DNA from: Armillaria gallica
Lineage: Eukaryota; Basidiomycota; Agaricomycetes; Agaricales; Physalacriaceae
Direction: 5' to 3'
DNA length: 64,000 nucleotides
Assembly: GCA_037576215.1 (NCBI GenBank)
Contig: JBANDB010000014.1
Location: forward strand, 372,001 to 436,000
Shown: piece by piece, positions 47,563 to 58,534 of the stretch
How positions within the stretch are numbered: position 1 is the stretch's first letter
Layout of the letters: each line of letters opens with the position of its first letter
Made by a program: the position numbers and the translations under genes
The notes under the pieces: model-generated
The model's database searches: none
Seen by the model: the letters and a program-made list of their open reading frames with translations, nothing else
Told to the model about the DNA's origin: nothing

Positions 47563-48488
47563 TCCAGAGGGAAGCCGCGGCCCAGCGATCAAACCACTAT
47601 CTATCCTTCAAAATTGTCCCATCTATTCACTCCAATCTCGCGAATCACCATCTTCATTGTTTCTTCTTGCATCTCCTTCATGTCGTACTTTTTCATCACC
47701 GCATTGCACTGCATTTTTTTTTCTCTTCACACTTCATTAGCATCGTTGCACGACACGACTTTTACGATTTTGGAAGCTATCCATAACTAGGTCAATAGCC
47801 ACCTCGCATTGCTCTGCTTGTCTTTATCGTTCTTATTCACGGACAGCCGTCTACCCAGGCCAATCTATTCACGTTTTCTCACTGTCACCATATCGTTTTG
47901 CTTTTTTTCTTTTTATTTTTTCAAAATTCACGTAACAGTGACAATTTCTTCCGTAGCTTCAATCATTGTAACGACTAGACATCCATGCATTTGTTTTCCT
48001 TTATCATTTCCCTTTTTGTTGTGTTTGTGAATACCTCTCTTGATGATTACGACCCGTGATGATAGCTCGTGTTTCTCCTGCAATAAAGAAACTTTCTGTG
48101 TAAAAATGGCTTCTTCCATTGAAATCAATCAAAAATCTACAAATCCATATCCAAATAAACCACAAGTCTTATGGCGATATCGGAGAAAGGCTCCCACGCA
48201 ACCACCAGTTAAATCGGAACCCTCCAAGTTTGATCAGCTGCGGCCTCTGAATGACGCGCCAGTTGAAAAGAACTCCCTCATCAATCCCGATGATAGGAAA
48301 AGGGACGCCCAATGCCAGCAACCTGATGGTCTGATGCAAGGAACCATCCCAACGCAACAATCTGGACCAAAAGACATTCAACGACATCCAGATGACAAGC
48401 TCCACTAGCTAGAAATGAGACGGGATTCCTTGTGGTGGCGGATCACGATCCATACGAAGTGTTCGAAAAACCCAGGGTAAAGTTGTGA
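47563..48488. other. 0.9 kb pyrimidine-rich intergenic region
   Basis: Convergent spacer between the small protein and CEG1. Strongly T/C-rich from 47600 to 48000. A frame at 48040-48408 (plus), with an internal ATG 48106 (MASSIEINQKSTNPYPNKPQ), is polar and shows no family; it could be a short gene but is equally likely chance. Confidence 0.4.
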
Positions 48489-50227
48489 TCATCGTTTCAT
48501 GCCGGCTATAGTCTCAGGTCCTGAGACTTTGCTCCAAGGAGACGACGCGATTGGCCCGTATCGTCGCTCGACATCTAGCGGAGGGGGGCGTTGGACCGGT
48601 TTGGGCGGCTGAACTGCTGCCGGCCTAGCGGTGGCAGCTGGTTGGCCTTGCCGCGCTTTCCAGGCGTTCCGTATCGCGTTGGAACGCGCCAAGAGCTTCG
48701 AAAAGAGTCAGTTAAAAGCGTAATAGGCCCAGTAACAGTGCCCTTCTTACAGCATCTTTTTCGACTCCATCGGCTATACTCTGTATAATTTTCTCCACGA
48801 CGCTCCGATGATTACCATTTGGCTTATCATCTCTGAATCTCATCATACGCCAATGTGATACTGCGGGGTCCCAGTGGACTTCGATGATGCGATCGTCATA
48901 TTGTTCGCCTGACGACTTCATCCTATACGACAGTGGTCACGAAGCGTAATGAAAGCAAAAATTAGAAAAAGCTTACTGCTCCCATTCTTCATCAGAGACA
49001 TATAGATCATCGTACAGTTCATACTTCGCCACCCCGCGTTCATCGCCGCACCAGACTTGGAGTAAAAATATTGGCTTGGCGTGAAAGTCCGGCACGGTAG
49101 GATTTGACGCCAGAGGTGGGAAGCGAAGAACTAACTTAAAGTCGATGGAGTTTTCCGATGCGGGTTTCCATTTCATTCTGGCGAAGAGGCTAAGTGACAG
49201 CTTGTATGTGGAAGGAAGGCAGAAACTCACATGTTCGGATCTGTACCAGGTGTATATGGGGTGTTGACACAGGTATAGATGAGACCATCATTCCCGTGTT
49301 GCAGGGCTGGGATGTCGACGTTGAAGACCTGCTCAACGTTGTAGGATGATTTGATCTGTTTGACCTTGATACTGGTTTTTCGCATCAGCGCACCGCGAAC
49401 AAGGATTGGAGTTCACCGGACATACTCGAACGGCTGTGTATTTGTCATGTGTGGATGGTCTCGCATCATCCTTGCATACGGCTTGAGAAACCATTCGTTG
49501 AGCCTCTAAGGTGTCGTTCAGTTAAGTGCTGCTTTCTGAGATGTCGCAGACGCACCCCATAACGCTTGTCCAAAGGTCGTGACATCACGTTTTGATCATC
49601 GACAACAAGGCAGTCAAAGGCGAGGAATCGTAGTGTCTCCTGCAACCAGAACTTGAACACGAGATTAGCGGGATCTACAAGATTCTTACGTGTTTGGTCC
49701 TTGGGTCGACGTCTATGACGAGTTCGCCGTCGACGATGGTACTTCGCAGTGGCCACATCGGATTCTCGTGGTGAGGGAAGTACAGACCTGCTAATTCGCG
49801 ATACGTATTGTGGCGGTCAATCTGAGCTGACCATTAGCCGACAACCGGGTACGCATATGCTCTACGACGCACGAGGTAGGACATCTGGTCCTTGGTGCTG
49901 TTGTCGGTGAAGACGAAGAGCAAGACGCGAATTCCATCCGACTTTTCGCATACCCAAAAACTAGTTTGGAATGAGTAATTGGGTAGCCTTGAAGTAAAAG
50001 AAACGTACTCCTGCTGCTCCAGCTTGTCGAGGTCATTTGTGGCAAAACTTACGGGCTGGCTTCCAGGAAACCTGAAAGAGAAGGTGCGATGAGCGCTGCC
50101 GGATAGATGGACCCACTGGCACCCACCTCTGGTGGTCGACATTACAAAGCCGCGCGACGTTCGATTTGAGCCAGTTTTCTTGATCAGGAGGCACGAGCGT
50201 GCCAGGAAGGTCGGGAACAGTAGGCAT
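48489..50227 (-). CDS. CEG1: mRNA capping enzyme, guanylyltransferase subunit
   Basis: Transfers GMP to the 5' end of nascent mRNA in the nucleus. N-terminus MPTVPDLPGTLVPPDQENWL. The covalent GMP site KxDG is in FWVCEKSDGIRVLLFVF (codons about 49930-49948). Later motifs: STIVDGELVID, ETLRFLAFDCLVVD, HGNDGLIYTCVNTPYTPGTD, MKWKPASENSIDFKLVL, DDRIIEVHWDPAVSHWRMMR and RFRDDKPNGNH, matching nucleotidyltransferase motifs III-VI and the OB-fold. A basic Pro-rich tail follows (RKAWKARQG-like). About eight introns. ATG 50227 is chosen; the open frame upstream lacks a methionine. SKP1 is the next gene upstream, 190 bp away on the same strand. Confidence 0.94.
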
Positions 50228-50416
50228 CCAATTGGTCCCCGACAGTCGCTGGTTGAAGAAACTGGGAGTACTTAGGTAAGCAGCAAACACTGCCGCCACA
50301 GCGGAAGCTTATTCATGATCGAGAGAAAAAAATGAAGTGCTTTTAGAGAAAAAATACAATTCGACACGACAGCAGCACAATATGCATATCTACTACAAGG
50401 ATACAAAGTCCACCCA

Positions 50417-51172
50417 TCACCGGTCCTCAGCCCATTCCTGCAGAAAAATGAGTCAATTATCAGTACAAACGAGACAACAAAGAAACGAACATTCTCCTTC
50501 TTGATTTGAGCCTAGATAGGGGTGATGTCAGAACGAGCGTCACTTGAAACATGAATGAAACTCGCCTCCTCTTCCGGTGTAAAGTCATTGACGATGTTGA
50601 ACAGTTTGCGAATTTCCTCGGGGGTCTTGCCCTTGATCATGTTCGCCACCGTTTTACATCCCACATCACTGCACAGATTGTCAGAAATGCACAACCACGA
50701 GTGAAAAGGAGGCTTACAGTAGAGACTTGATGTCAAGGTAATTGGCAGCAAGGATAATTTCGAAGAGCATTTCCTGGTCGACGGTGATAAACTTTTGATC
50801 CCATTCGCTGATATCGGTTGTGCGCTTGCGTGTGTCGTCTTGGCTTTGGTCGGCATCTGCGGCAGGAAGGGGCTCTCCCCGATGATGTTCACAGTATTCA
50901 AGGACCTGAGTGGCAATGCAGGATAAGCAACGCCGAGTAGGTAAAAAGCAAAAAAGACAAGCGCACCTTCTTCAAAACGCTTGATGAAACATTGGGCAGC
51001 GGAATGGGCTGGTCGGATTCACCGACATCTACACGTGCAAGGATGGGCCACAGCAAATCAGATGAAAACAGCAAAGCAGACCTTCAAGCATGTTCTTGAT
51101 GAGCACGCTGCGCTCGACGATGTCCTTCTCGGTGGTGAAGGATTCGTTATCAGAGGTGACGAGGTGAACCAT
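50417..51172 (-). CDS. SKP1: SKP1, SCF ubiquitin-ligase adaptor
   Basis: Links cullin-1 to F-box proteins. N-terminus [20 protein letters not shown], then [10 protein letters not shown]; after an intron, [21 protein letters not shown] further exon gives [20 protein letters not shown] and [20 protein letters not shown]. Next is [20 protein letters not shown], then [20 protein letters not shown] and the end [22 protein letters not shown] (split by introns). Length, about 160 aa, is normal. All introns are GT-AG and the frame is intact. Divergent from bL27m over 168 bp. Confidence 0.95.
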
Positions 51173-51340
51173 TTTGAAGTAGAGGAGGCGAGGGAGTATA
51201 AGCTGATGAGATGGTGGTAGACGACCAAGGCTAAATAGGCGGTGACAGCCCCGTGACATTCTTGTGACATTCCGTATCCGGACACTGCCGACGACAGAAA
51301 CAGGTCCGTGCCACTCATTCTGAACAAAGGCTGTATTGCC
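51173..51340. promoter_or_regulatory. bidirectional promoter region, SKP1 / bL27m
   Basis: 168 bp between the two start codons on opposite strands. No GATA or TATA element stands out. A GTGACATTC repeat (51253-51261 and 51265-51273, reading CGTGACATTCTTGTGACATTC) is a short tandem element. Confidence 0.45.
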
Positions 51341-51909
51341 ATGTCTTTTCTGGCCAGGTCCATTGACCTTGTAAAAAGCCCTTTTACTACTTTCGGTGCG
51401 TTTTACCTTTGTTCTGTCTTTTCTCTTGCTTATCTGGACAATAGGCGTTGGGGCTGTGCGGACAGCAACCAAGCGTGCTGGAGGAACAATATCTAACCAT
51501 GGTGGATCTCCAGGCAAGCGGCTAGGCGTCAAAAAATTCTCAGGTATGCCTTGCATGGTCATTCGAGGCGTTGTGTCTTCATTTCTTTGCAGATCAGTAT
51601 GTTATTCCGGGGAACATCATTGTCAGGCAACGGGGAACGCTTTTCCATCCAGGGCCTAATGCAAGTTGCCACTGCTTTCCAACTACTGGCGTACTGACGA
51701 TGCCACAGGTCGGAATGGGTCGCGACCACACCATCTTCGCCTCAATACCAGGCTACGTACGCTTTTACAAGGAGAAATACATGCTTGGAGAGCGCAGATA
51801 CGTTGGAGTTGTGCAGACAAGGGGAGAGAAGCTGCCCCGTAACGAAGAGGAGTTTGGCCGGGATCGATACTTTGGTCTGAAGAATCTTCGCGCACCAATA
51901 CCACTGTGA
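51341..51909 (+). CDS. mitochondrial large ribosomal subunit protein bL27m
   Basis: Mitochondrial homologue of bacterial L27. Short presequence [19 protein letters not shown]; then [20 protein letters not shown], the conserved mature N-terminus that reaches toward the peptidyl-transferase centre. Next are [30 protein letters not shown] and [20 protein letters not shown], then a short C-terminal extension ending NLRAPIPL. Four exons. The third intron (51661-51708) has a GC donor, GCAAGT; using it restores the conserved PN|VGMG junction, whereas no GT donor does. Confidence 0.93.
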
Positions 51910-52009
51910 CACGTTTTTCCAGAGTGAATTCTAAGTTCTTTGTTGTTGTCCATGACTTGTCCATCAATTCGCCACCGTTCTATCTTTAGCGTCACTCCCA
52001 CACTCAGAC

Positions 52010-52926
52010 ATGGATGAACCATCGTTCAAGCTTACGATTACGCCCCTCAAGCCTGCGGGTAAGACATCGGAATGTTGCATTCTTATCGTGGCATTGACAT
52101 CCCCATCCAGACATTCCTTCTGAAGCAGCAATCCTTTCCGCGGGGGAATCGCTCCTCAAATCGACTTCGTCCTGGAAACCAGGCAAAACCTACCACAAAA
52201 CAGTCAAAACTTACTCCCGTGGCAAGGAAGCGGGAGATGGTGCTCCATGGCATTGCCGTATCAGCGAGCACGCCCCCGCTCAAGCCACCTTTGACCAGAT
52301 GTGGGGCAAGTTGGGCACAAACAAACCTGAGAACGAGAAAGAGTAAGTTCCCCCAGCAATCAAGGACATGCCCCGTAATCGTCGCCTTTCAGATACATGG
52401 CAATCATCGACAAGGTTACCAAAGTCAAAGACATCTCGCCTACGCAATCGATCTGGACGTTGCATTACAAGTTCCCGCCGCCTGTCCAGCCGCGTGTGTT
52501 CACTGTCCTTCAAATCGTGCACTTGACAGAGACTTCCCCCCGCACTGGGTTCTTTCAATTTGCTGACCTTTTGTTGTTGCTGTTTTCTTACGTATCCTTC
52601 AGGGTGGTCGTTTCCATCCCGATCGATCTATCGTCGCCAGAAGACGCTGACCTTGCGAAGCTGGAAGAGAAAGGTGTCAAGGGCAGATACGTTAGTGTTG
52701 AACAGCTCACGGAGTTGGAGAATGGGAACACAGAGTGGCGTATGGCGACTTCGAGCACGCCTGGAGGCCTCATACCCTCTTTCTTGACGGAGTCCACGAT
52801 GAATAGTACAATTGCCGAGGTTCGGTCTTCCTTTTTCCTTGAGAATGTGCACGCACTGAAGTTAGTTCCCAGGATGTGTCTCATTTCATGAAGTGGCTTC
52901 ATAGTTTGCCTTCAGAATCGAAATGA
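52010..52926 (+). CDS. DUF3074-domain protein (START-like)
   Basis: Unknown function; DUF3074 proteins are predicted START-like lipid-binding folds. Exon 1 gives MDEPSFKLTITPLKPA, then DIPSEAAILSAGESLLKSTS and SWKPGKTYHKTVKTYSRGKE. GAPWHCRISEHAPAQATFDQ and MWGKLGTNKPENEKEY follow. After the next intron come ISPTQSIWTLHYKFPPPVQP and RVFTVLQIVHLTETSPRTG; then VVVSIPIDLS, RYVSVEQLTELENGNTEWRM and ATSSTPGGLIPSFLTESTMN. The final exon is DVSHFMKWLHSLPSESK. All introns are GT-AG and the frame is intact. Starts 100 bp after the bL27m stop. Confidence 0.9.
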
Positions 52927-54800
52927 ACTCGGCTAGTTGTGTACAAATACCCAATGAGAATTCGGTGAAGTTCCTTGCTCATCGCACAAGACGGCAGCCA
53001 GCCCTTGGCTTCATGGTATGGTCGCTTCTTCCTTTGCCTCGCACTCATTGTCCGCCGGTCTTCTTCAAGAGTCGTACCGCGAGAAATAGGGATGGTTCTT
53101 TCTGGTTCTGGTGCCTTTCTCACGGAGATTAGTCTCTCCTTTCCACCTGCACTTTCTTGATCAGCGGACTGACTTCTGGACCTTGGTCGCCGCTGTCGAG
53201 TGAAAAGGCTGACCCCCTGCTCAGAATTTAAGTAAGCGCTGAATCAGCTACGCTGCGTGGCTCGCCGAAACCGGTGGTGGGTATCACATACTGTCATAAT
53301 CTGTGGCAATGTTCGTGGCGGTTCAACGATGACCAGGACCTGTTAGCGATAGGTAATGCCTATACTTTCTAAATAACCCGAAGTGCCTTTACCGCTCGAT
53401 CTCAGTCTGCCAGTGTTTTTCTTCAAGCTGACCTCCATGCTTGCTCTGTGCGAGTGTGCTGGCGAGATTGGATTCTCTTACCGACGAATCTCTGCTCGCT
53501 TTTGTTTGATTCGTCTATGTGAGTCCACTGCTTACATGTCCCCACACAGTGTATCATGCAGAAGGGCCATCATTCTTCCCCTCCTTTCAAGCAAACACCT
53601 CTGAATCACACGACAACGAACCTGTGAGTTTCTCAAAAGTCTTCCATCTTTCCCGCTCCACCTAGGCTGTTCTTCACCATAGATACCATTGTATGCTCTG
53701 AGACGTTGAAGATCTCGACTCGGGTTTAGGAGAGAACCTCCAGGCCCCATCTAACAGAATGCTGTTCGGATGCTTTAATATATAGTTCATCACCCCTTTG
53801 TTAGCGATGGGTGGTATCTGTATGGTCTACCTTCGGCGAGCAGACGGGCGAACTTATGGTACCGGGATTCATCGATCGAAAAACATCCTTGATGCCGTCC
53901 ATAGCTAATTTTATTCGTTGGTCGTGTGGGTATTTAACCTTAATCTCCTGGTTGCCACTTAGGATATACCATCGCGTCTAGTCAATATGGTTTATTGGAC
54001 CCGTCTCCCGACTAGTACGCTGATTCAAAAGCTGCGTTGTTACCCACACGGCTCGTCTGCTTATTTATTTGACAGGTGCTGCTGGATTATGTGGAAAATG
54101 TTCGGGAGGATGGGGATATGCGCGCACGGATGGGGACAACAATGAGCAATTTTGATAAGCTATCGATGGATGTTTTAGATCAGTATACCGTGAGTGCTGC
54201 CATATTCCGGGAGTAATGAGTTTATTTGATATATCTACATAAAGGCTCATCACAAGTTACGCCTAAGATACACTACTGGACACTGCTGCCTGTCAATATC
54301 GGCAACTCGAGAAATGGAGAGCGGTATGTTGTCCCAAATTCACACTCTAGCCAGTGATGTTCGTTGCTTTAAAGTACACTCAACTCCGCATCGAAGGCTC
54401 TAGTCTGCTGAATGGCTTCGTCCTTGTTTATAGGACTGTTATTATCCAAATCTCCTCGAAGTACAGTAGGACTTGCAAGATGCGGGAGGTAGGTCGAACC
54501 GAGATGGAATTGTGTCGGATAGTAACAACCTCCCAAAACCATTATGAACCTTTGAACATCGCTGAGAATGAGCACTCACTCTTTACAACTCGCCGTCATC
54601 GATGGCCATAGTGCCTCTATCCTATATTATCGGAATAAATTGATAAGACAAATAGAACAAGAATGTTGTCAACTCGCATTTCTATCCCTTCCGCCTCCTT
54701 TGAGCAATGGCCTACGATGACAGTCTGATGAGTTGCCTGCATATCATATTCAATTGCTTCTAGTAAAGAAATTTACTAAAAGTATATCCATTTGATCCTA
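52927..54800. other. 1.9 kb without a supported gene
   Basis: Lies between convergent genes. It contains only frames of 60-80 codons with no motif, no clear splice chain and no detectable repeat on reading. It may be a gene-free spacer or hold a fast-evolving or broken gene I cannot see. Confidence 0.4.
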
Positions 54801-55850
54801 TTATTTCCTCTGTCCAATAACCAGCAAGGTCTGGTAAGGATACTCGAACGTGCCTTCGCTCTCGTCAATCCAGACTTTATCATCGCCTCGCTCTACAATA
54901 GCCCTGATGTTGTCCAATACTCCAGACTTGACATCGGCTGGCAAATTCTGGATGTAACTCGTGGTAGTAGCTCTATCAACCGCAAGCGAGACATCGCAGG
55001 GTAAAGTATACGCCCAAGTCTTATCAACTGGAGGTTCGAAGGCCTTCTTATAAGAGTCCGTGTCGAAAGTTTTGCGCCACAGGCCGTGACGGTGCTGCGG
55101 AGTGCCTGGTGGTTCATGTTGTTCAACTTGGTCCCTTAGCTGATCAACCCATCGTGCCGCCTTTCTGTTGGGTAAACCTGTTAGCCTTAGATGTTGCGTA
55201 TACAAAGGAGCAAGAGGCGGACCGGTCCGGGACGTTCCAAATAATAGCGACGACGCCGGTTGGCTTTAGGATTCTGGCCAGCTCAGAGGCAGTAGTATCA
55301 TAGTCCTGGCACCAATGGAATGCCTATATCGACCAGATGAGATGGCAGATTCAATACCACGGGAAAATTGCCTGCCTGAGCAATGACGACGAGATCGGCC
55401 CAGCCGTCTTCAATATTGGTGGTATCAAAGGTTCCCTCCCTCACAGAGACGCGATCATCTTGAACAGTTTTGACAAAGACATCGCGCATTCCAGCGCTAG
55501 GCTCTACGGCCCTCAATTCTTTGACTGTACCAGAGAATTCCGGATGCTTAAGGAATGCTTTGGTGAACAGACCTGTTCCAGCACCGATTCTACGACCATC
55601 GGTGAGCTGAGAAGCCTAGCAAGGAGCAGGGGAAGTGAAAGGACATACTCAACTACATTGAATGGAGGCGAAGCCGTCAGTGCCTCCCTTATCGCGGAAA
55701 AGGCATGAGATTGGTAGGATGGGCGTGCGCTGAACGTAGTAGGAGTCAAGGAAACCACCTCATTTTCATCCAACGCGACGCTTACCGATCATAGAGCTCG
55801 TTCGTCCCGGAGCCAAAACCACTCTGGGCAACGTTGTGGACGATAGCCAT
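54801..55850 (-). CDS. class I SAM-dependent methyltransferase
   Basis: Small-molecule methyltransferase of the Methyltransf_11/25 group, substrate unknown. Exons give MAIVHNVAQSGFGSGTNELY, then ARPSYQSHAFSAIREAL and VVEIGAGTGLFTKAFLKHPE, the SAM-binding motif I. Motif II region: ELRAVEPSAGMRDVF. ADLVVIAQAFHWCQDYD and LARILKPTGVVAIIWNVPDR follow (motifs III and post-III). The C-terminal half (ARWVDQLRDQVEQHEPPGTP, FEPPVDKTWAYTLPCDVSLA, ESEGTFEYPYQTLLVIGQRK) resembles fungal proteins related to yeast Crg1 and trans-aconitate methyltransferase. Introns use GT-AG and the frame is intact when the 56-nt one near 55150-55230 is removed. Confidence 0.85.
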
Positions 55851-56227
55851 TGCGCTTGGTCAGCGCGATACATGCTCTTTCAAAATAGAGAGAACATCTG
55901 GGAAGGGCGTCATGTGGATAGGTGGTGGGAAGGTTCTTCGGCTTTTCGGTCGAATTCCTGCTCACCTATACTTTAGCAAATGTCGAGACGATGAAGCATC
56001 AAGAAAACATAGTGTGTTGAATGTTTAGAAGAGAGCTATATGCACGTTAGCCAAGATGTCAGTGTTTAAGAAGTCCAAGCCTTCGATAATTCATGGACAA
56101 GCTCCAGTAACCTTGTTGCGCTGGTCCGTATCTTCTACCTCGATTCCTATGCGGTCACTTGCGGTGACTGTTGGTACTAGTACTTCAAAATCAAGTTCGA
56201 GAAACACGTGTTCGCTATTTCGGGAAA
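55851..56227. promoter_or_regulatory. divergent intergenic region, methyltransferase / sphingoid-base kinase
   Basis: 377 bp between start codons on opposite strands. Open frames on the plus strand (from 56056) run into the kinase gene in other frames but do not splice in. No specific site recognised. Confidence 0.4.
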
Positions 56228-58189
56228 ATGCGGTACCCGGAGCCGATGGGAGAGCAGGTCCTGACCGTCCATGTCGTTTCGTCTGGAAAACCTGTCACAC
56301 TCACATGTTCGGATACCTCGCTTACTGTGAAAGGCAGCGGTAGTACGTGTCTTCTACTCGTGTCTGTCTGTCTTCGTCACCTTACTTGCTCTAGAGCTCA
56401 GAGATATACCCTTTCATCAGCTCATACAAGCCGACTTTCATCCTGATACCCTAACTCTCCAAATCTCATATGTTTGGAAAAAGAAAACCAATGGACACCT
56501 GTCTCTAGTCCGCCTTGAAGGGACAGCGAAGGAGAGCGAATCTAAGGCTGTCAAGGAATGGACTGAAAGCGCGTTGAAGGCAGCGTTTGAAAGCGCGTCG
56601 CTCGGCTTTGTTGTGTTGTTATGACGACTGACCGCTCGACAGGTGCAGGCGTCAACCGAGGACGTCGGGTCAAAGTCCTGGTCAACCCACATGGCGGAAC
56701 TGTGCGTCCGTATTGTCGCTGTTGACCGTGGCTTATCTTCCGTGATAGCGCAAGAGTGCTGCAATTTTCATCAAAACCGTCGAACCTGTCCTGCGTGCAG
56801 GTGGATGCGCGTTGGACGTGCAGTGTGAGCTATGTTTGACGTTTACTCAAGTCGATTATTCATTTTGGTTAATTGTCCAGACACGACACATAGCAATCAT
56901 GCGTATGAAATTGCCAAAGTGCTTCCGCTGGAATACGACGCTATTGTCACGGTCTCTGGCGATGGTCTGATCCATGAGGTCATGAATGGCTTTGCCCACC
57001 ATGAATACCCTATGAAAGCATTTTCCATCCCAATTGCGCCTATTCCTACCGGTAGTGGAAACGGTCTTTCATTGAACATTCTTGGCTTAGCGGTAATAAC
57101 ACCTCTTCTATTGTCTCCGAAGTGTTCCATCTCATTCTCCACATTGGAAGGATGGTTTCGACGTAGTAGCCGCTGCCTTGAATGTAATTAAGGGTAGGAG
57201 TAACACTCTCCGTATCGTTCTATTCTGAGCACCCTCCAGGTCTCCCAATGAAGGTTGACGTGTTTTCGTTCGTACAGAACGGGAAGCGTTCAATTTCTTT
57301 CATGTCTCAAGCCATGGGCCTCATGGCAGACTTGGACATCGGGACAGAACATTTACGATGGATGGGCGACACGCGTTTTATGTACGGCCTCTTTCGCGGG
57401 AGTAAGTTGCATTTCATTGATGTACCGTTGTCAGACATTTGACCGCCGTTACACGCAGTGGTCACTTTCAAGCCATGTGCTGTTCAATTTTCTTATAAAG
57501 CAGCCGAAGAGGACAAGGATAAGATGGCGCAGGAATGTTACGCTAGACGTGTAAATGATAAATCTGCGACCGAACGCACCATTCCTACTGCGAATGAAAG
57601 CTCCGACTCGACACTCCCACCCTTGACAATTGATGAGTCGGATGAAGGATGGACCACGTTTGACAAACCGCTTCTTTATTTATACGCTGGCAAGGGACCC
57701 TTTGTTGGACGGCAAGTATTTTGGACTTTCACCGAGCTTTTGTGGGCTAAGGAATACTTAGTGACTTAATGGCCTTTCCCGTCTCTTTGCCGGATGATGG
57801 TCTGATTGACATAGTGGCCCAGACTCTGGTATGAAACATCCATCATTGGATGTATTTCCCGTTCTAATCGTTCCGTGGCAGTCTTCAAGAAGCGAAGTCA
57901 TGCATGATCTCGCTGAAGGGCCAAAGGGCGGCCACTTCTGGAAAGACAGTGTATGTCTCCCGCACCGTACCCTCGTTTTCGTAAAACTCATCTGTCATAG
58001 TTGCATTATATCAAGGCGCATGCCTATAGAATGAAGCCGCTCGCACCCAAAGGGGCATTGTCTGTCGACGGGGAGATGTTCCCCTTCGAAGCTTTTGAAA
58101 TAGAGGTACATCAGAAGCTTGCGACATTATTGAGTCCCCACGGGTACTATGCCGCTGATTTTCTCCCTCGGGGAAGTAAATCCCCTTAA
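56228..58189 (+). CDS. sphingoid long-chain-base kinase (DAGK catalytic domain)
   Basis: Predicted Lcb4/Lcb5-type kinase that phosphorylates sphingoid bases. After an N-terminal lipid-binding-like region (MRYPEPMGEQVLTVHVVSSG, ELRDIPFHQLIQADFHPDTL) comes the DAGK domain: RVKVLVNPHGGT, then TVEPVLRAGGCALDVQYTTH, VSGDGLIHEVMNGFAHHEYP (the SGDG nucleotide loop), IAPIPTGSGNGLSLNILG, KVDVFSFVQNGKRSISFMSQ and MGLMADLDIGTEHLRWMGDT. The C-terminal domain holds LYAGKGPFVGRDLMAFPVSL, PDDGLIDIVAQTL and YRMKPLAPKGALSVDGEMFP. The intron at 57712-57761 has a GC donor. Splicing near 56590-56640 is uncertain: only a 33-nt GT-AG interval fits. ATG 56246 is an alternative start. Confidence 0.88.
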
Positions 58190-58534
58190 ACATTTAGCTA
58201 TCATTGGGTTTAAACTGTGGAAGTTATGATAATACAAGTTTTAATCTTGGCACACTTGCTCCCGCATCGCACCGCAGCGATCACCAACTCAATAGTTGAA
58301 ATGTATCGCATGTCTTCAGAGGTCTACGTTGCTGCAGATTGATGACGAATTTTGGTACAAGGAGATCGCAAAGCTAAGAGTTTCCTTCACAGGTACAGAA
58401 GACGCATATCGACTTTGAGTGTCGCAATAATTTTATTTTTGGAATGCTGCAGTCTGGAGTCGAGAATCAATCTCCTACCCGTTGTGGAACCTGCTCTTCT
58501 TGGAATATCAAGTGGTACACAACTACTATCCACA
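58190..58534. other. convergent spacer
   Basis: Lies between the stop of the sphingoid-base kinase and the stop of the ornithine monooxygenase. Terminators only; no gene supported. Confidence 0.4.

Noticed and set aside
50228..50299. Longer N-terminus for CEG1
   Set aside because: The upstream frame begins with a GTG, not ATG, and MPTVPDLPGTLVP is the normal family start.
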